Shown here: piece by piece, positions 8,487 to 16,261 of the stretch
Position numbering within the stretch: the stretch's first letter is position 1
Layout: every line of letters begins with the position of its first letter
Source of the DNA: RH-chloro-G1 sp003670575
Lineage (GTDB): Bacteria; Chloroflexota; Dehalococcoidia; UBA2979
Length of the DNA stretch: 43,310 bases
Direction of reading: 5' to 3'
Assembly: GCA_947499615.1 (NCBI GenBank)
Contig: CANMOP010000017.1
Span: 1 to 43,310, forward strand
The notes under the pieces: generated by a model
Databases searched by the model: none
What the model was told of the DNA's origin: nothing
Seen by the model: the letters and a program-made list of their open reading frames with translations, nothing else
Made by a program: the position numbers and the translations under genes

Positions 8487-8492
8487 GCGCGA

Positions 8493-9032
8493 CTACTCGG
8501 CGGCGAGCCCCATGGCCTGCACCAACACGGCGCGGCGCCTCGCGTGGTCCAGCTCCACGAGGAAGATGCTCTGCCACGGCCCAAGGATCATGCGACCGTC
8601 CTGGATCGGAATCGTCTCGCTGGCACCCAGGAACAGGTGCTGACAGTGGGAGTGGCCGTTGGCACACTCCTCATCGGTCATGTTGACCGTGCGGATCGAG
8701 AAGTCGTTGTGCTCGTAGTAGTCGCCAGCGGGCGCGAGTCGAGACAGCACTCGCGCCATGTCGTTGAGCAGCAGCGGCTCGTGCTCGTTCACGATGACCG
8801 CGGCCGTCGTGTGCATCGAGTTCACCGAGACCTGCCCGGCAACGATGCCGGAACGCTCCACCATCGCGCGCACCGCCTCGGTGATATCGATGAACTGGAG
8901 CGCGTGCTCGGTCTCGTACTCCAGCGTCTCCTGCGTCAGTGCGAAGCGGGAGGCCGGTGCGGCAGCTGGCGCGGGCATCGTGCGAATCGGTCGCACGCGA
9001 CCGTTACCCGCAGCCTCTCGTGACTCTCTCAT
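8493..9032 (-). CDS. yjbQ: YjbQ-family (UPF0047) protein
   Basis: This 179-residue protein matches the YjbQ/UPF0047 family, small trimeric proteins with weak thiamin-phosphate-synthase activity reported for E. coli YjbQ. Signature blocks are FIDITEAV, SVNSMHTTAAVIVNEHEP, the metal-binding GHSHCQHLFLG, and the final GPWQSIFLVELDHARRR. The frame is open to 9164, but the ATG at 9032 has GAGG eight bases upstream. A later ATG at 8978 also precedes the conserved domain, so the first 30 residues are uncertain. It leads a run with the GDPD-like gene and midA. Confidence 0.85.
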   Translation of the reverse strand: MRESREAAGNGRVRPIRTMPAPAAAPASRFALTQETLEYETEHALQFIDITEAVRAMVERSGIVAGQVSVNSMHTTAAVIVNEHEPLLLNDMARVLSRLAPAGDYYEHNDFSIRTVNMTDEECANGHSHCQHLFLGASETIPIQDGRMILGPWQSIFLVELDHARRRAVLVQAMGLAAE

Positions 9033-9185
9033 CGCGACTGCCTCACGCACGGCTGGTTGATGCTGGCTGGTGCCCTGCCCCGCGGGGCCGACGCGGACGA
9101 ATCGTTCGCGAACGGATGCAGCGTTGCGGGAGGTAGCGTACCAGCGCGGGCGGCGTGATGCCACACGCGCTGGACCGAGGCGACC

Positions 9186-10028
9186 CTATCGCTCCGGCAT
9201 CCCCGTGTGTCGACGCAGCGATCGTACCGCCTCGGAGACGGTCTCGATGTCCCGCGCATCGCCTCGATAGCGGACGTATAGCTCCAGGTCGTCGAGCGCG
9301 GGGCGGTACTCACCGACACGCTCGCGCAGCATGCCGCGATCCCGCAGCTCGTCCAGATCCCACGGATACATCGCCAGCAGCAGCTCCATCATGCGAGCTG
9401 CGCGCTCCTCGTCGCCGTGCTGCAAGTAGCCGGCCTTGAGGTTGTGGATCAGCCGTTGGATCACCTGCCGAGGGGTAATCGCGTCCAAGAAGTGCTCGCG
9501 GAAGGGGGTGCGGCGGCCGTACACGTCCTGCACGAGCTTGCGGCACTGCTCGGTGGTCAGCTCCACGCCGCCGCGGTAGGGGTCCGTCAGGATCGATCCG
9601 TCCGAACCGTCGATGCGTGTCACCACATGGCCGGGGAGCCCGATCACACTCGCGCGAATCGCGGCGCGGGCGAGCACCGCCGAGTACAGGATCGCCATCG
9701 ACACCGGAATACCGAGGCGGCGGTCGATCACTTCGTTCAGGTAGAGGTTGCGAGGGTCGCTGTACTCCTCCTCGTTGCCGCGGAAGCCGTACTCCGCGAA
9801 GAGCAGCGCGTGCGCCTCTGCGAGTTGCGAGCGCGTGTCCGCCGAGGGATGAATACGCGCTTCCAATCGTTCGCCGAGGGCTGCAATCTGGCGCTCGTAG
9901 GAGATGACATCCAGGTCGGGGTACTCGGTCTGCGCCACGAGTAATGCGGCACGCACCGTGGGCACGCCCTCGGCCGGCCCGGCGACCGCAAGGCGGAACC
10001 GCTCGAGCGTCTCGTCGAAGTTCGTCAC
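9186..10028 (-). CDS. SirB1-family transglutaminase-like/TPR protein
   Basis: This 280-residue protein is a SirB1-type protein. LNEVIDRRLGIPVSMAILYSAVLARA and VIGLPGHVVTRI mark the transglutaminase-like N-terminal domain, and the C-terminal part (GYRPALDDLELYVRY) looks like tetratricopeptide-type helices. The usual catalytic Cys position (family 'LP.SL..ly' region) holds Ser/Ala, so enzymatic activity is doubtful, as in most SirB1 proteins. The frame is open to 10133, but GTG at 10028 overlaps the plsY stop in GTGA (10025-10028), which marks a coupled start. The molecular role is unknown. Confidence 0.8.
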   Translation of the reverse strand: MTNFDETLERFRLAVAGPAEGVPTVRAALLVAQTEYPDLDVISYERQIAALGERLEARIHPSADTRSQLAEAHALLFAEYGFRGNEEEYSDPRNLYLNEVIDRRLGIPVSMAILYSAVLARAAIRASVIGLPGHVVTRIDGSDGSILTDPYRGGVELTTEQCRKLVQDVYGRRTPFREHFLDAITPRQVIQRLIHNLKAGYLQHGDEERAARMMELLLAMYPWDLDELRDRGMLRERVGEYRPALDDLELYVRYRGDARDIETVSEAVRSLRRHTGMPER

Positions 10029-10597
10029 CGGCGTGTCCGGGCAGGCGTGAATCCCTCGAAGCGGATGATCTTCAGCACGGTGAAGGTAATCAGAACCATC
10101 GCGCCGATCGTTCGCACCTCGGGCGCGTGCCACCAGAACGCCATCGTCGGCAGCAGCAACAGTCCGACGATCCCGCCGATGCGACGCGAGCCCATCAGAT
10201 ACGCCACGGCAACGCCGACGGCTGTCGCCACCAACGTCTCTGATGGCAGCAGCGCCAGCAGCGCACCTACGCCGGCCGCAGTTCCGTTCCCACCGTCCAG
10301 CCGCAGGAAGATCGACCAGTCGTGGCCCGCCACGGCACAGAGCGCAGCCATGATCGCCTCAACCTCGGACAGCCCGGACAGGCGGGCCAAGGCGACTGCC
10401 GCCGCCCCCTTGCCAACGTCGACGAGCCCGACGACGAACGCGGCTCCCCAGCCGAGTGTGTCCAGCACGTTCATGGTGCCGGGGTTGCCGGAACCCATCG
10501 TGCGGATGTCTCGGCCCGTCAGGGGATACACAACAAGATATGAGGTGGGGATCGAGCCCAAGAGGTAGGACGCGACAAGAACGACCGCGAGCGTCAC
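10025..10597 (-). CDS. plsY: Glycerol-3-phosphate acyltransferase PlsY
   Basis: This 190-residue integral membrane enzyme transfers the acyl group from acyl-phosphate to glycerol-3-phosphate, the first step of phospholipid synthesis. Motif 1 is visible as the start YLLGSIPTSYL plus GSGNPGTMN, and motif 2 as AGHDWSIFLRLDGGNGTA. Five or so hydrophobic segments span the protein. The usual GGKG of the second cytosolic motif reads GGNG, and GATN reads GTMN, so active-site details differ from textbook PlsY. It is coupled to the sirB1-like gene by a four-base overlap. Confidence 0.88.
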   Translation of the reverse strand: MTLAVVLVASYLLGSIPTSYLVVYPLTGRDIRTMGSGNPGTMNVLDTLGWGAAFVVGLVDVGKGAAAVALARLSGLSEVEAIMAALCAVAGHDWSIFLRLDGGNGTAAGVGALLALLPSETLVATAVGVAVAYLMGSRRIGGIVGLLLLPTMAFWWHAPEVRTIGAMVLITFTVLKIIRFEGFTPARTRR

Positions 10598-10673
10598 CGA
10601 ACCCTCCGACCGTGCTCATCGAGGATACCGGGCGTCGGCGCGCTCGGCAAAGCGGTTTCGCACGAGCGAAGTG

Positions 10674-11078
10674 TCAGGCCGGAGTGATACGACGACGCCC
10701 CGCAAATCCGGTGGAACGGGGGTGCCACCATTCGATGTCGTCCTCGCCCGTGCGCCAACACCAGTAGGCCGGCGTTCCCTCGATCTCGGCGGGAAAATCC
10801 AACAACCCATCCTCGATGCTCTTCAACTCCGCGCCGGTGGCGCGCACGGCGCGGACGGCCGTTTGTGCCTCTTCGGCCAGTCGCAACTGCTCGGTCCGCA
10901 GCGCCCGCACACGGCGTTCGGCAACGACGCCGTCGTTCAGGTGCTGGCGTCCGAGCACATGCAATTCGTCGCGAACCTCGCGAAGGCGACGCTGCGCGGC
11001 CTGCAACTGTCGAAGCGGCTCACGCAACTGACCGAGCGCCGCACGCGCCTCGTCCAGCGTGAATGAATCGCCGGGCAT
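10674..11078 (-). CDS. DUF2203 family protein
   Basis: This 134-residue protein begins with FTLDEARAALGQLREPL and has a long helical, charged middle (residues about 15-80). It ends with LLDFPAEIEGTPAYWCWRTGEDDIEWWHPRSTGFAGRRRI. That C-terminal block is the hallmark of DUF2203 (family pattern 'DFP...dGr.v.LCWr.GE..I..wH....GfagR.p'). The role of the family is unknown. It starts 21 bases downstream of the small membrane protein gene, so the two are probably co-transcribed. Confidence 0.85.
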   Translation of the reverse strand: MPGDSFTLDEARAALGQLREPLRQLQAAQRRLREVRDELHVLGRQHLNDGVVAERRVRALRTEQLRLAEEAQTAVRAVRATGAELKSIEDGLLDFPAEIEGTPAYWCWRTGEDDIEWWHPRSTGFAGRRRITPA

Positions 11079-11099
11079 CGGGGTTCGCCGGTGCGCTCG

Positions 11100-11573
11100 T
11101 TAGCCCGCGAAGGGGTGGAAGTCGGTAGGTGGTGCCGCCGGCGGCACTGGCCATGCGGGGCGGGAATCGGATGTCCACACCTCGGCGGCAGGTGCGGCGG
11201 CAGGCGTGGGGACGGGGGCGGCCGTCGGCGCTGGCGCAACGGGTTCGCCATCGTCCGGCGCGTCGCCGACGCCGAGTCCCATCGCGCGCAGGAACGGCAG
11301 ATCCCGTCCAAACGCAGCCACGAGGAAACTCACCGCGAACGCCGCAAGCCACGGCGGCAAATGCAGGTACGACCACGGTCGATCGTTCACACGCAACGCG
11401 GCAACCAGGCCGGGGACGAGATCCCGTACGCTCGGCACCGCCAGGTCATCGACCGAGGGCTCAAACGGCTCCCCCGCCTGCGCGCGGAGCCGCGAAGCGG
11501 ACACCACCCGGCCGAGCACCGCGCCCAGCGCAGCGAAGAGAACAGCAACGACCACGCGTCGAATCCAAGCCAT
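11100..11573 (-). CDS. Small membrane protein, Pro/Ala-rich tail
   Basis: I do not recognise a family for this 157-residue protein. It has a membrane helix near the N-terminus (VVVAVLFAALGAVLG), an amphipathic linker, a second hydrophobic stretch (WLAAFAVSFLVAAF, about residues 75-90) and a Pro/Ala-rich low-complexity tail. The frame is open to 11591, but the ATG at 11573 has GAGGTG six bases upstream. It reads away from the aquaporin gene, sharing a 190-bp divergent region, and precedes the DUF2203 gene. Confidence 0.6.
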   Translation of the reverse strand: MAWIRRVVVAVLFAALGAVLGRVVSASRLRAQAGEPFEPSVDDLAVPSVRDLVPGLVAALRVNDRPWSYLHLPPWLAAFAVSFLVAAFGRDLPFLRAMGLGVGDAPDDGEPVAPAPTAAPVPTPAAAPAAEVWTSDSRPAWPVPPAAPPTDFHPFAG

Positions 11574-11691
11574 GCGACACCTCGATCTCACCGTACCGAG
11601 CGCCAGCAGGCGCGGTCAACGCCGCGCGCGTCGACACCGGTCTTAAATCGACCGCCGGTTTGACCGTCGACTGAAGAATTGAATAACCGCA

Positions 11692-11720
11692 TTGACTTGT
11701 TAGCCGTTCTTTGCTCAAAT
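11692..11720 (+). promoter_or_regulatory. Sigma-70-like promoter for the aquaporin gene
   Basis: TTGACT and TCAAAT are separated by exactly 17 bases, 40 bp before the aquaporin ATG at 11761. The surrounding segment is noticeably more AT-rich than the rest of the window. This would drive the aquaporin-crcB pair. No fluoride-riboswitch-like fold was recognised in the leader. Confidence 0.5.
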
Positions 11721-11760
11721 GGCGAAGTCTAGGATGTGTGAACAGACCGGGGGCGGCGCA

Positions 11761-12432
11761 ATGGATCGAGATCTCGGGCGCAAGCTCATCGCAGAGTTCA
11801 TTGGCACCTTCGCGCTCATCTTCATGGGCGTGGGCGCGGTGATCGTGGGCTCGGGAATCGTTGGCGTCGCGTTGGCGCACGGACTGGCGATCGCATTGAT
11901 GGTCACGGCGCTGGGGCACATCTCCGGCGGGGTCTTCAACCCGGCGATCTCCATCGCGCTCTGGGCGACCCGCCGTCTGCCGACGGCCATCGCCATCCTC
12001 TACATCGTCGCGCAACTCGCAGGCGGTGCCGCTGGCGCAGCGGCACTGCTGAGCTTCCCCGCCGCACTCCGTGATGTCGCCAACGGCGTGCCGAACCTGA
12101 ACGGCATCGACTTCGGCGCCGGTGTGCTGATCGAGGCGATTCTGACCTTCTTCCTGGTGATCGCCGTATTCGGCAACGCCATCGATACGCGCGGCCCACG
12201 GCTCGGTGGGTTCGGTATCGGCCTCGTGATCACGATGGACATCCTCGCCGGCGGCCGACTGACCGGCGCCGCGATGAACCCGGCTCGGGCGTTCGGCCCG
12301 GAGCTGATCTTCGGCGACTGGAGCAACGCGCTCGTGTACTGGATTGGCCCGATCATCGGAGCCGTGCTCGCAGCGCTGGTCTACCACTACATCTTCCTGG
12401 ACGACGAGCAGCGCTCGCAGGCAGCGGCCTGA
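11761..12432 (+). CDS. MIP-family channel (aquaporin-type)
   Basis: This 223-residue membrane channel has six predicted helices and both half-helix signatures: FNPAIS (residues about 60-65) and MNPARAFGPEL (about 172-182). The start AEFIGTFALIFMGVGAV is typical of aquaporins. The pore probably passes water, though a selectivity call from sequence alone is unsafe. The ATG at 11761 begins the conserved domain; the frame is open 14 codons further upstream but without benefit. crcB follows 22 bp downstream, so the two channels are likely co-transcribed. Confidence 0.88.
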   Translation: MDRDLGRKLIAEFIGTFALIFMGVGAVIVGSGIVGVALAHGLAIALMVTALGHISGGVFNPAISIALWATRRLPTAIAILYIVAQLAGGAAGAAALLSFPAALRDVANGVPNLNGIDFGAGVLIEAILTFFLVIAVFGNAIDTRGPRLGGFGIGLVITMDILAGGRLTGAAMNPARAFGPELIFGDWSNALVYWIGPIIGAVLAALVYHYIFLDDEQRSQAAA

Positions 12433-12454
12433 GTGGGCGCGCGAGGAATGCCAC

Positions 12455-12826
12455 GTGTGGTCGACACTTGCGATTGCGACCGGTGGTGCGCTGGGCTCGG
12501 TGGCGCGCTACGGCGTGACGCGGCTGGCGATGGAGTGGGCTGGCAGCGGAACCTGGGGCACGTTCGCAGTGAACGTCACCGGCTCGTTGCTGCTCGGCCT
12601 GATTGTCGGTCTCTCCGACGAGCGCATCGCGATGCACCCGGTGCTGCGCAACGGACTCACCGTCGGCGTGATGGGAGGCTACACGACATTCTCCACGCTC
12701 ATGCTGGATTCGGCGCGGCAGTTGGGAACCGGCTCCGCTCTGGCGGCGGTCGCGAACATCGGGGGGAGCATCCTCGTCGGGCTGGCGGCGATGCTGCTCG
12801 GACTGCTGATCGGGCGCTCGGCGTGA
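12455..12826 (+). CDS. crcB: Fluoride channel CrcB/Fluc
   Basis: This 123-residue protein has four hydrophobic segments and the Fluc signatures: GGALGSVARYGVTR at the N-terminus, TFAVNVTGSLLLG with the pore Asn, and MGGYTTFSTL with the Phe/Thr/Ser of the fluoride path. Fluc proteins work as dual-topology dimers that export fluoride. GTG at 12455 has GAGGA seven bases upstream and gives the usual family length; the frame open to 12344 only reads through the aquaporin end. A single crcB gene implies a homodimer unless a second copy exists elsewhere. Confidence 0.9.
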   Translation: MWSTLAIATGGALGSVARYGVTRLAMEWAGSGTWGTFAVNVTGSLLLGLIVGLSDERIAMHPVLRNGLTVGVMGGYTTFSTLMLDSARQLGTGSALAAVANIGGSILVGLAAMLLGLLIGRSA

Positions 12827-12997
12827 CCGGCAGACTGACCGTACGCGCGCCGCAACCATGGCACTCGTGACCAATCGGGGGAGCCGCTAGCGACGACACA
12901 TCGATCAGCCTCGACGTGCCGCGCCGTTCGCGCGCGCGTCGAACCATAGACGCCGGTATCTGCCGATTTACCCCCGCCGCACGGCAGATGCTGGCTA

Positions 12998-13023
12998 GAG
13001 AGCGGGCCTTCGGGCCCGCTCTC
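12998..13023. terminator. Stable UUCG hairpin between convergent genes
   Basis: Eleven perfect base pairs (GAGAGCGGGCC / GGCCCGCTCTC) close a C(TTCG)G tetraloop, one of the most stable RNA loops, followed on the plus strand by GCTTTGT. It lies in the 315-bp space between crcB and the convergent SPFH gene and can act on either strand. A second, looser inverted repeat, TCTGCCG / CGGCAGA (12959-12988), sits just before it. I see no gene elsewhere in 12827-13141. Confidence 0.7.
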
Positions 13024-13141
13024 GCTTTGTCCGCGCATATGTCCGCGGACTCCCCAACATCGGCGTGCCGTTGCCGTTCATCTGGGCAGTCGCATGCAAC
13101 GCCGCGGCCTGACAGCGCGCCCTATCGACGCCTAGCCGCCG

Positions 13142-13993
13142 CTATCGAGCGGGCGGCACGGACGGCGTGGCCACCGAGGCGGCCGCACCGATGAACGGCA
13201 GCGGCGCGCTGGGCGCCAGGTACTGCGGCAGTTGCCCGTTCCACTTCTGGATGGCCTGCAATTGCAGGTAGTCCGGCGTCAGCGTGGTCGCCTGAGCCTT
13301 CTGCGCGTTGGCCTGGCCCTGCGCGACGATGAGGGCGGTGTCTGCCTCAGTCTTCGCCTTTTCCTGCAGTTGCTTGGCCTGGAGGTTCTGCTGGTTCGCG
13401 ACCTGCGTCGCCAGGATCGCGTCGTTGAATTCCTTCGGGAACTCGTAGTTCGGGATCGTGAATTCGTCGACAACGATGTAGTACGGCGCGAGTTTTTCGC
13501 TCAGCACAGTCTTCGCCTTCGCCGCTACCTCTTCGCGCTTCTGGATCAACTCCAGCCCGGCATATTGCCCCGTGACATCCTTGAACGCCTGCTGAATCTG
13601 CTGATCGATGATGCGCTCTCGATAGTTCGCGCCGATGTTCTGGAGGATCAGCGGCGCCTTCGCGGCATCGATGTGGTAGTTGATCGTGATCGTGGAGCGG
13701 ATGGTCACACCATCCTTCGAGGCCGCGCTCGACTCCACTTGCTCCTTTTGGATGCGTGTCTCGAAGATCACCACTTCGTCCCGCACCGGCACCTTGAAGT
13801 GGATACCCGGCTCAAACACGACCGGGTTGTCCGCGTTGATCGCCCCGAAGTGCTTCACGATGCCGACTTCGCCGACGCCCACCTGCGTAAAGGCGCCAAA
13901 CATCAGAAATACGCCACCAATCACGATGACGGCGACCAATAGCCCGAGACTTCCGACTCTCGCGGCCAGACTCTGATCCTGCGGACTGTTCAT
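13142..13993 (-). CDS. SPFH/prohibitin-family membrane protein
   Basis: This 283-residue protein has one N-terminal membrane helix (about residues 12-35, LGLLVAVIVIGGVFLMFGAF). A prohibitin-type SPFH domain follows (VGIVKHFGAI, FEPGIHFKVPVRDEVVIFETR, TIRSTITINYHI), then an Ala/Gln/Lys-rich helical segment (about 190-240) and a Pro-rich tail. Family members form large ring or cage assemblies in the membrane that regulate proteases or lipid domains. No FtsH or NfeD partner is adjacent, so the client is unknown. Confidence 0.85.
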   Translation of the reverse strand: MNSPQDQSLAARVGSLGLLVAVIVIGGVFLMFGAFTQVGVGEVGIVKHFGAINADNPVVFEPGIHFKVPVRDEVVIFETRIQKEQVESSAASKDGVTIRSTITINYHIDAAKAPLILQNIGANYRERIIDQQIQQAFKDVTGQYAGLELIQKREEVAAKAKTVLSEKLAPYYIVVDEFTIPNYEFPKEFNDAILATQVANQQNLQAKQLQEKAKTEADTALIVAQGQANAQKAQATTLTPDYLQLQAIQKWNGQLPQYLAPSAPLPFIGAAASVATPSVPPAR

Positions 13994-14192
13994 GTTGCTA
14001 CCGTTTCTCGCCGAGGCCGGCAGTCTTCATGTGCGCGTGGAGAGGTCGTACTGGAGCCCACCCGTCCGCTGCAACGACGCAGAAGGGCACAACCATCATA
14101 CAGCGGTGCCCCACACGCGCACGCGGGCACGACCCGAGCGTTCGCCAGTCCGGGTTACGTGAGCGCGCTGCTGGGAGTCGAAACGATGCCGG

Positions 14193-14630
14193 CTATCGGC
14201 CGGTGGAGCCGTGCCCACCTTCGCCGCGCACCGTGGAGTCGAGGCTATCGACGACCACCCACTCGACCGGCGCCAACTGCGTCACTACAATCTGCGCGAT
14301 GCGCTCGCCATCCTCAATGACGTAGCGGCCGGGATCGGGGAGGCAGTACATCGTCACAAACAACTCGCCGCGGTAGTCGGCATCCAGCGTACCGAGCCCT
14401 GCGATCACGCCACGCGCGAACAGCCCGGAGCGTGGGCGTATCTGCACGTCGCTCCCGGCCGGCGCCGCGATCGCCACGCCCGTCGGCACACGCACCGGCG
14501 TCAGGCCAACCTCCAACGTTCCGCCGTCGAGGCAGGCGTGGAGGTCGAAGCCACTCGCCCCGGCGGTCTGTCGCTGGGGCAGCTGTGCACCGGGTCGCAA
14601 CAACACCACGTCGAGACGAATGTCTGGCAA
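14193..14630 (-). CDS. dut: dUTP diphosphatase
   Basis: This 145-residue trimeric enzyme hydrolyses dUTP to dUMP and pyrophosphate. All five motifs are present: GASGFDLHA (I), PRSGLFARGV (II), GTLDADYRGEL (III), GERIAQIVV (IV) and RGEGGHGSTG (V). The last motif has His where most dUTPases have the uracil-stacking Phe. The frame begins at GTG 14639, but TTG at 14630 has GGAG eight bases upstream and yields the typical PDIRL start, so 14630 is preferred. The ferredoxin gene on the same strand lies upstream. Confidence 0.9.
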   Translation of the reverse strand: MPDIRLDVVLLRPGAQLPQRQTAGASGFDLHACLDGGTLEVGLTPVRVPTGVAIAAPAGSDVQIRPRSGLFARGVIAGLGTLDADYRGELFVTMYCLPDPGRYVIEDGERIAQIVVTQLAPVEWVVVDSLDSTVRGEGGHGSTGR

Positions 14631-14724
14631 CCGGCACACTCCGATGGTTCAACGTCCTGGCAGCAACGAGGCCCGCACGCGCTGGCCTCGAGGATTGTGC
14701 ATGGGGGTGGAAACCCGCTCGGGA

Positions 14725-15243
14725 CTAGGCCTCGGTGGCCTGTGCCGCGCGCGCGCGCTCCAGGCCCTTGCCCTTCTTCGGCGTCAGTACCTCCATCGGG
14801 TACACCTTGCGCTTCAACATCTCCCGCGGCGGGTCGATGTAGATCGCGGACCAGCCGCAGGACTGCTCGCACAACCGACAACCGGTGCACTTGCGCGGAT
14901 CCACGGTGGCAATGCCGTAATAGTCGTGGTTGTTCGGCGATTCCTGAAGCGACAGCGCATCGAACGGGCAAACGTTGATGCAGAGCTCACAGCCTGAGCC
15001 GATGCAGTTGGACTCCACGATCTTCGCCAGCGGCAGCTGCGCACGAGGGAACGTGCGGCAAATGTCGCCGATGTCGTCCAGAATCGCCTCGGGCGGACAA
15101 ACCGCACCGCACGCACCGCAGTCGATGCACAGCTTCGGGTCGATGATGTGCAACTCATTGCGTGCACCCGTGATGGCGTTGGTCGGGCACTTCTTGGTGC
15201 ACGCCGTGCAGCCGATGCAGGACTCGATAATCTTGTACGCCAC
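14725..15243 (-). CDS. Multi-cluster 4Fe-4S ferredoxin
   Basis: This 172-residue protein has four Cys-rich motifs: CIGCTACTKKCP, CIDCGACGAVCP, CIGSGCELCINVCP and CTGCRLCEQSC. It can bind up to four 4Fe-4S clusters, as two tandem two-cluster units. The third motif has three extra residues (C-x4-C-x2-C) and the fourth ends in CG rather than CP. The C-terminus is Lys/Arg/Ala-rich. GTG at 15243 has GGAAGGT six bases upstream and begins VAYKIIESC, the usual ferredoxin opening; the longer frame to 15324 has no support. It is probably an electron carrier; the partner is not visible. Confidence 0.85.
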   Translation of the reverse strand: MAYKIIESCIGCTACTKKCPTNAITGARNELHIIDPKLCIDCGACGAVCPPEAILDDIGDICRTFPRAQLPLAKIVESNCIGSGCELCINVCPFDALSLQESPNNHDYYGIATVDPRKCTGCRLCEQSCGWSAIYIDPPREMLKRKVYPMEVLTPKKGKGLERARAAQATEA

Positions 15244-15330
15244 AGTCACACCTTCCGGTGATCGACGCGTGCCCGCCGTGAGTGTTCCGGGCGTAAATCT
15301 ACCATCGCACAGGGGTGCCAGCAAGGCGAA

Positions 15331-15352
15331 GGGCCCGCATATGCGCGGGCCC
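15331..15352 (-). terminator. Hairpin after the CHRD gene
   Basis: GGGCCCGC and GCGGGCCC form an 8-bp perfect stem with a six-base loop 28 bp past the CHRD gene stop. There is only TTCGCC after it on the minus strand, so the T tract is poor. It sits between the CHRD and ferredoxin genes. Confidence 0.45.
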
Positions 15353-15380
15353 CTCGGAGCTGTGCACTACGACAAGCGTC

Positions 15381-16058
15381 CTAGTGGCGGCGGGTGCCGT
15401 ACAGGCGCGAACCGACCACTATGCCTCCGGCCAGCAGCAGCAGCGCCGCAGTGACTGCCGCGCTTGCCGTGCCATCAAGCTGTCCGGCGTTACCGGTCTT
15501 CGGTGCGGCCGGGGTTGCCTGCGTCGGCACCGCGGCAGCGGCTGCAACCGGTGCTGCGGCCGGCGGAGTAGCACCGGTGAACACCACGCCACGAATCTCG
15601 CCGCCCGGGTTGGCGGAGGTGTGTGCGTTGGCGTAGATGTTCCCGGCCTTGAGCGCCGTCACGAAGTTGGCGAAGTTACCCGCCAACGGACCGGCCAGAT
15701 CGGCAGCGCGCGCGGTGCCGATCACGGTAATTGCACCGGCGGGCGCGCCGGCGGGTGCCTGGAACAGCGGCAGAATCACTCCGCCGTTGGCTCCCTGCGC
15801 ACCCTGGTGCAGGTGTGCAGCGGTCGCGTTGGTCAGCGCCGGGACGCTCAGCGTCCACGTCAGTGTGCCGGCCGCCTCATCGAGGTTCGCGGTGAACGTG
15901 CCTGTGGCAGTGGAGGCCGTCGGCGGCACTTCGTTGGCGCCGACCAGCGCAGCGCGGTAGGTGACGGCGGCGGCCTGCCCGGAGACCGCGAGCGGCAGCA
16001 GCGCCGCCATCGATGCCAGCGCTACCGCGATCAAGATACGTGGACGTGGGACGCGCAT
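15381..16058 (-). CDS. Secreted CHRD-domain protein with C-terminal anchor tail
   Basis: This 225-residue protein has a signal peptide (residues 1-31, RPRILIAVALASMAALLPLAVSGQAAA). A CHRD domain follows (YRAALVGANEVPP, GTFTANLDEAAGTLTWTLSV, AHLHQGAQGANGGVILPLF, NIYANAHTSANPGGEIRG). An Ala/Pro-rich linker leads to TPAAPKTGNAG, a membrane helix (AALLLLAGGIVVGSRLY) and GTRRH. This tail layout resembles a sortase-type signal (PxTG, helix, positive end), but the motif is APKTG, not LPxTG. The small gene immediately upstream on the same strand carries the same tail. AGGGAGG lies seven bases before the ATG. CHRD domains occur in extracellular proteins of unclear biochemical role. Confidence 0.85.
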   Translation of the reverse strand: MRVPRPRILIAVALASMAALLPLAVSGQAAAVTYRAALVGANEVPPTASTATGTFTANLDEAAGTLTWTLSVPALTNATAAHLHQGAQGANGGVILPLFQAPAGAPAGAITVIGTARAADLAGPLAGNFANFVTALKAGNIYANAHTSANPGGEIRGVVFTGATPPAAAPVAAAAAVPTQATPAAPKTGNAGQLDGTASAAVTAALLLLAGGIVVGSRLYGTRRH

Positions 16059-16210
16059 GCTGAAGTCCTCCCTAGATTCTGATCAGGAGTACGAACGGGC
16101 AGCGGACACGGTTCTGAACCCTGCCCGCCGGAGCCGAATCCAGCATAACGCAGCCGGCGCCCATTGAGCCGCCGAACGGCAGGGGACTCCCGCCCAGGAT
16201 CAACGAAGGG

Positions 16211-16240
16211 AAAAACAAACGGCCCACCGAAGTGGGCCGT
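16211..16240 (-). terminator. Rho-independent terminator of the small tail protein gene
   Basis: On the minus strand ACGGCCCAC-TTCG-GTGGGCCGT (9 bp perfect, UUCG loop) is followed by TTGTTTTTCCC, a clear T tract. It lies 22 bp past the stop of the 16262-16546 gene and separates it from the CHRD gene, so the two tail-bearing genes are separately terminated. Confidence 0.85.
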
Positions 16241-16261
16241 CTGTTTCAAACCCGGAAGGGT

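Noticed and set aside
11592..11760. Fluoride riboswitch ahead of the aquaporin-crcB unit
   Set aside because: No match to the conserved fluoride-riboswitch fold or loop sequence could be found.
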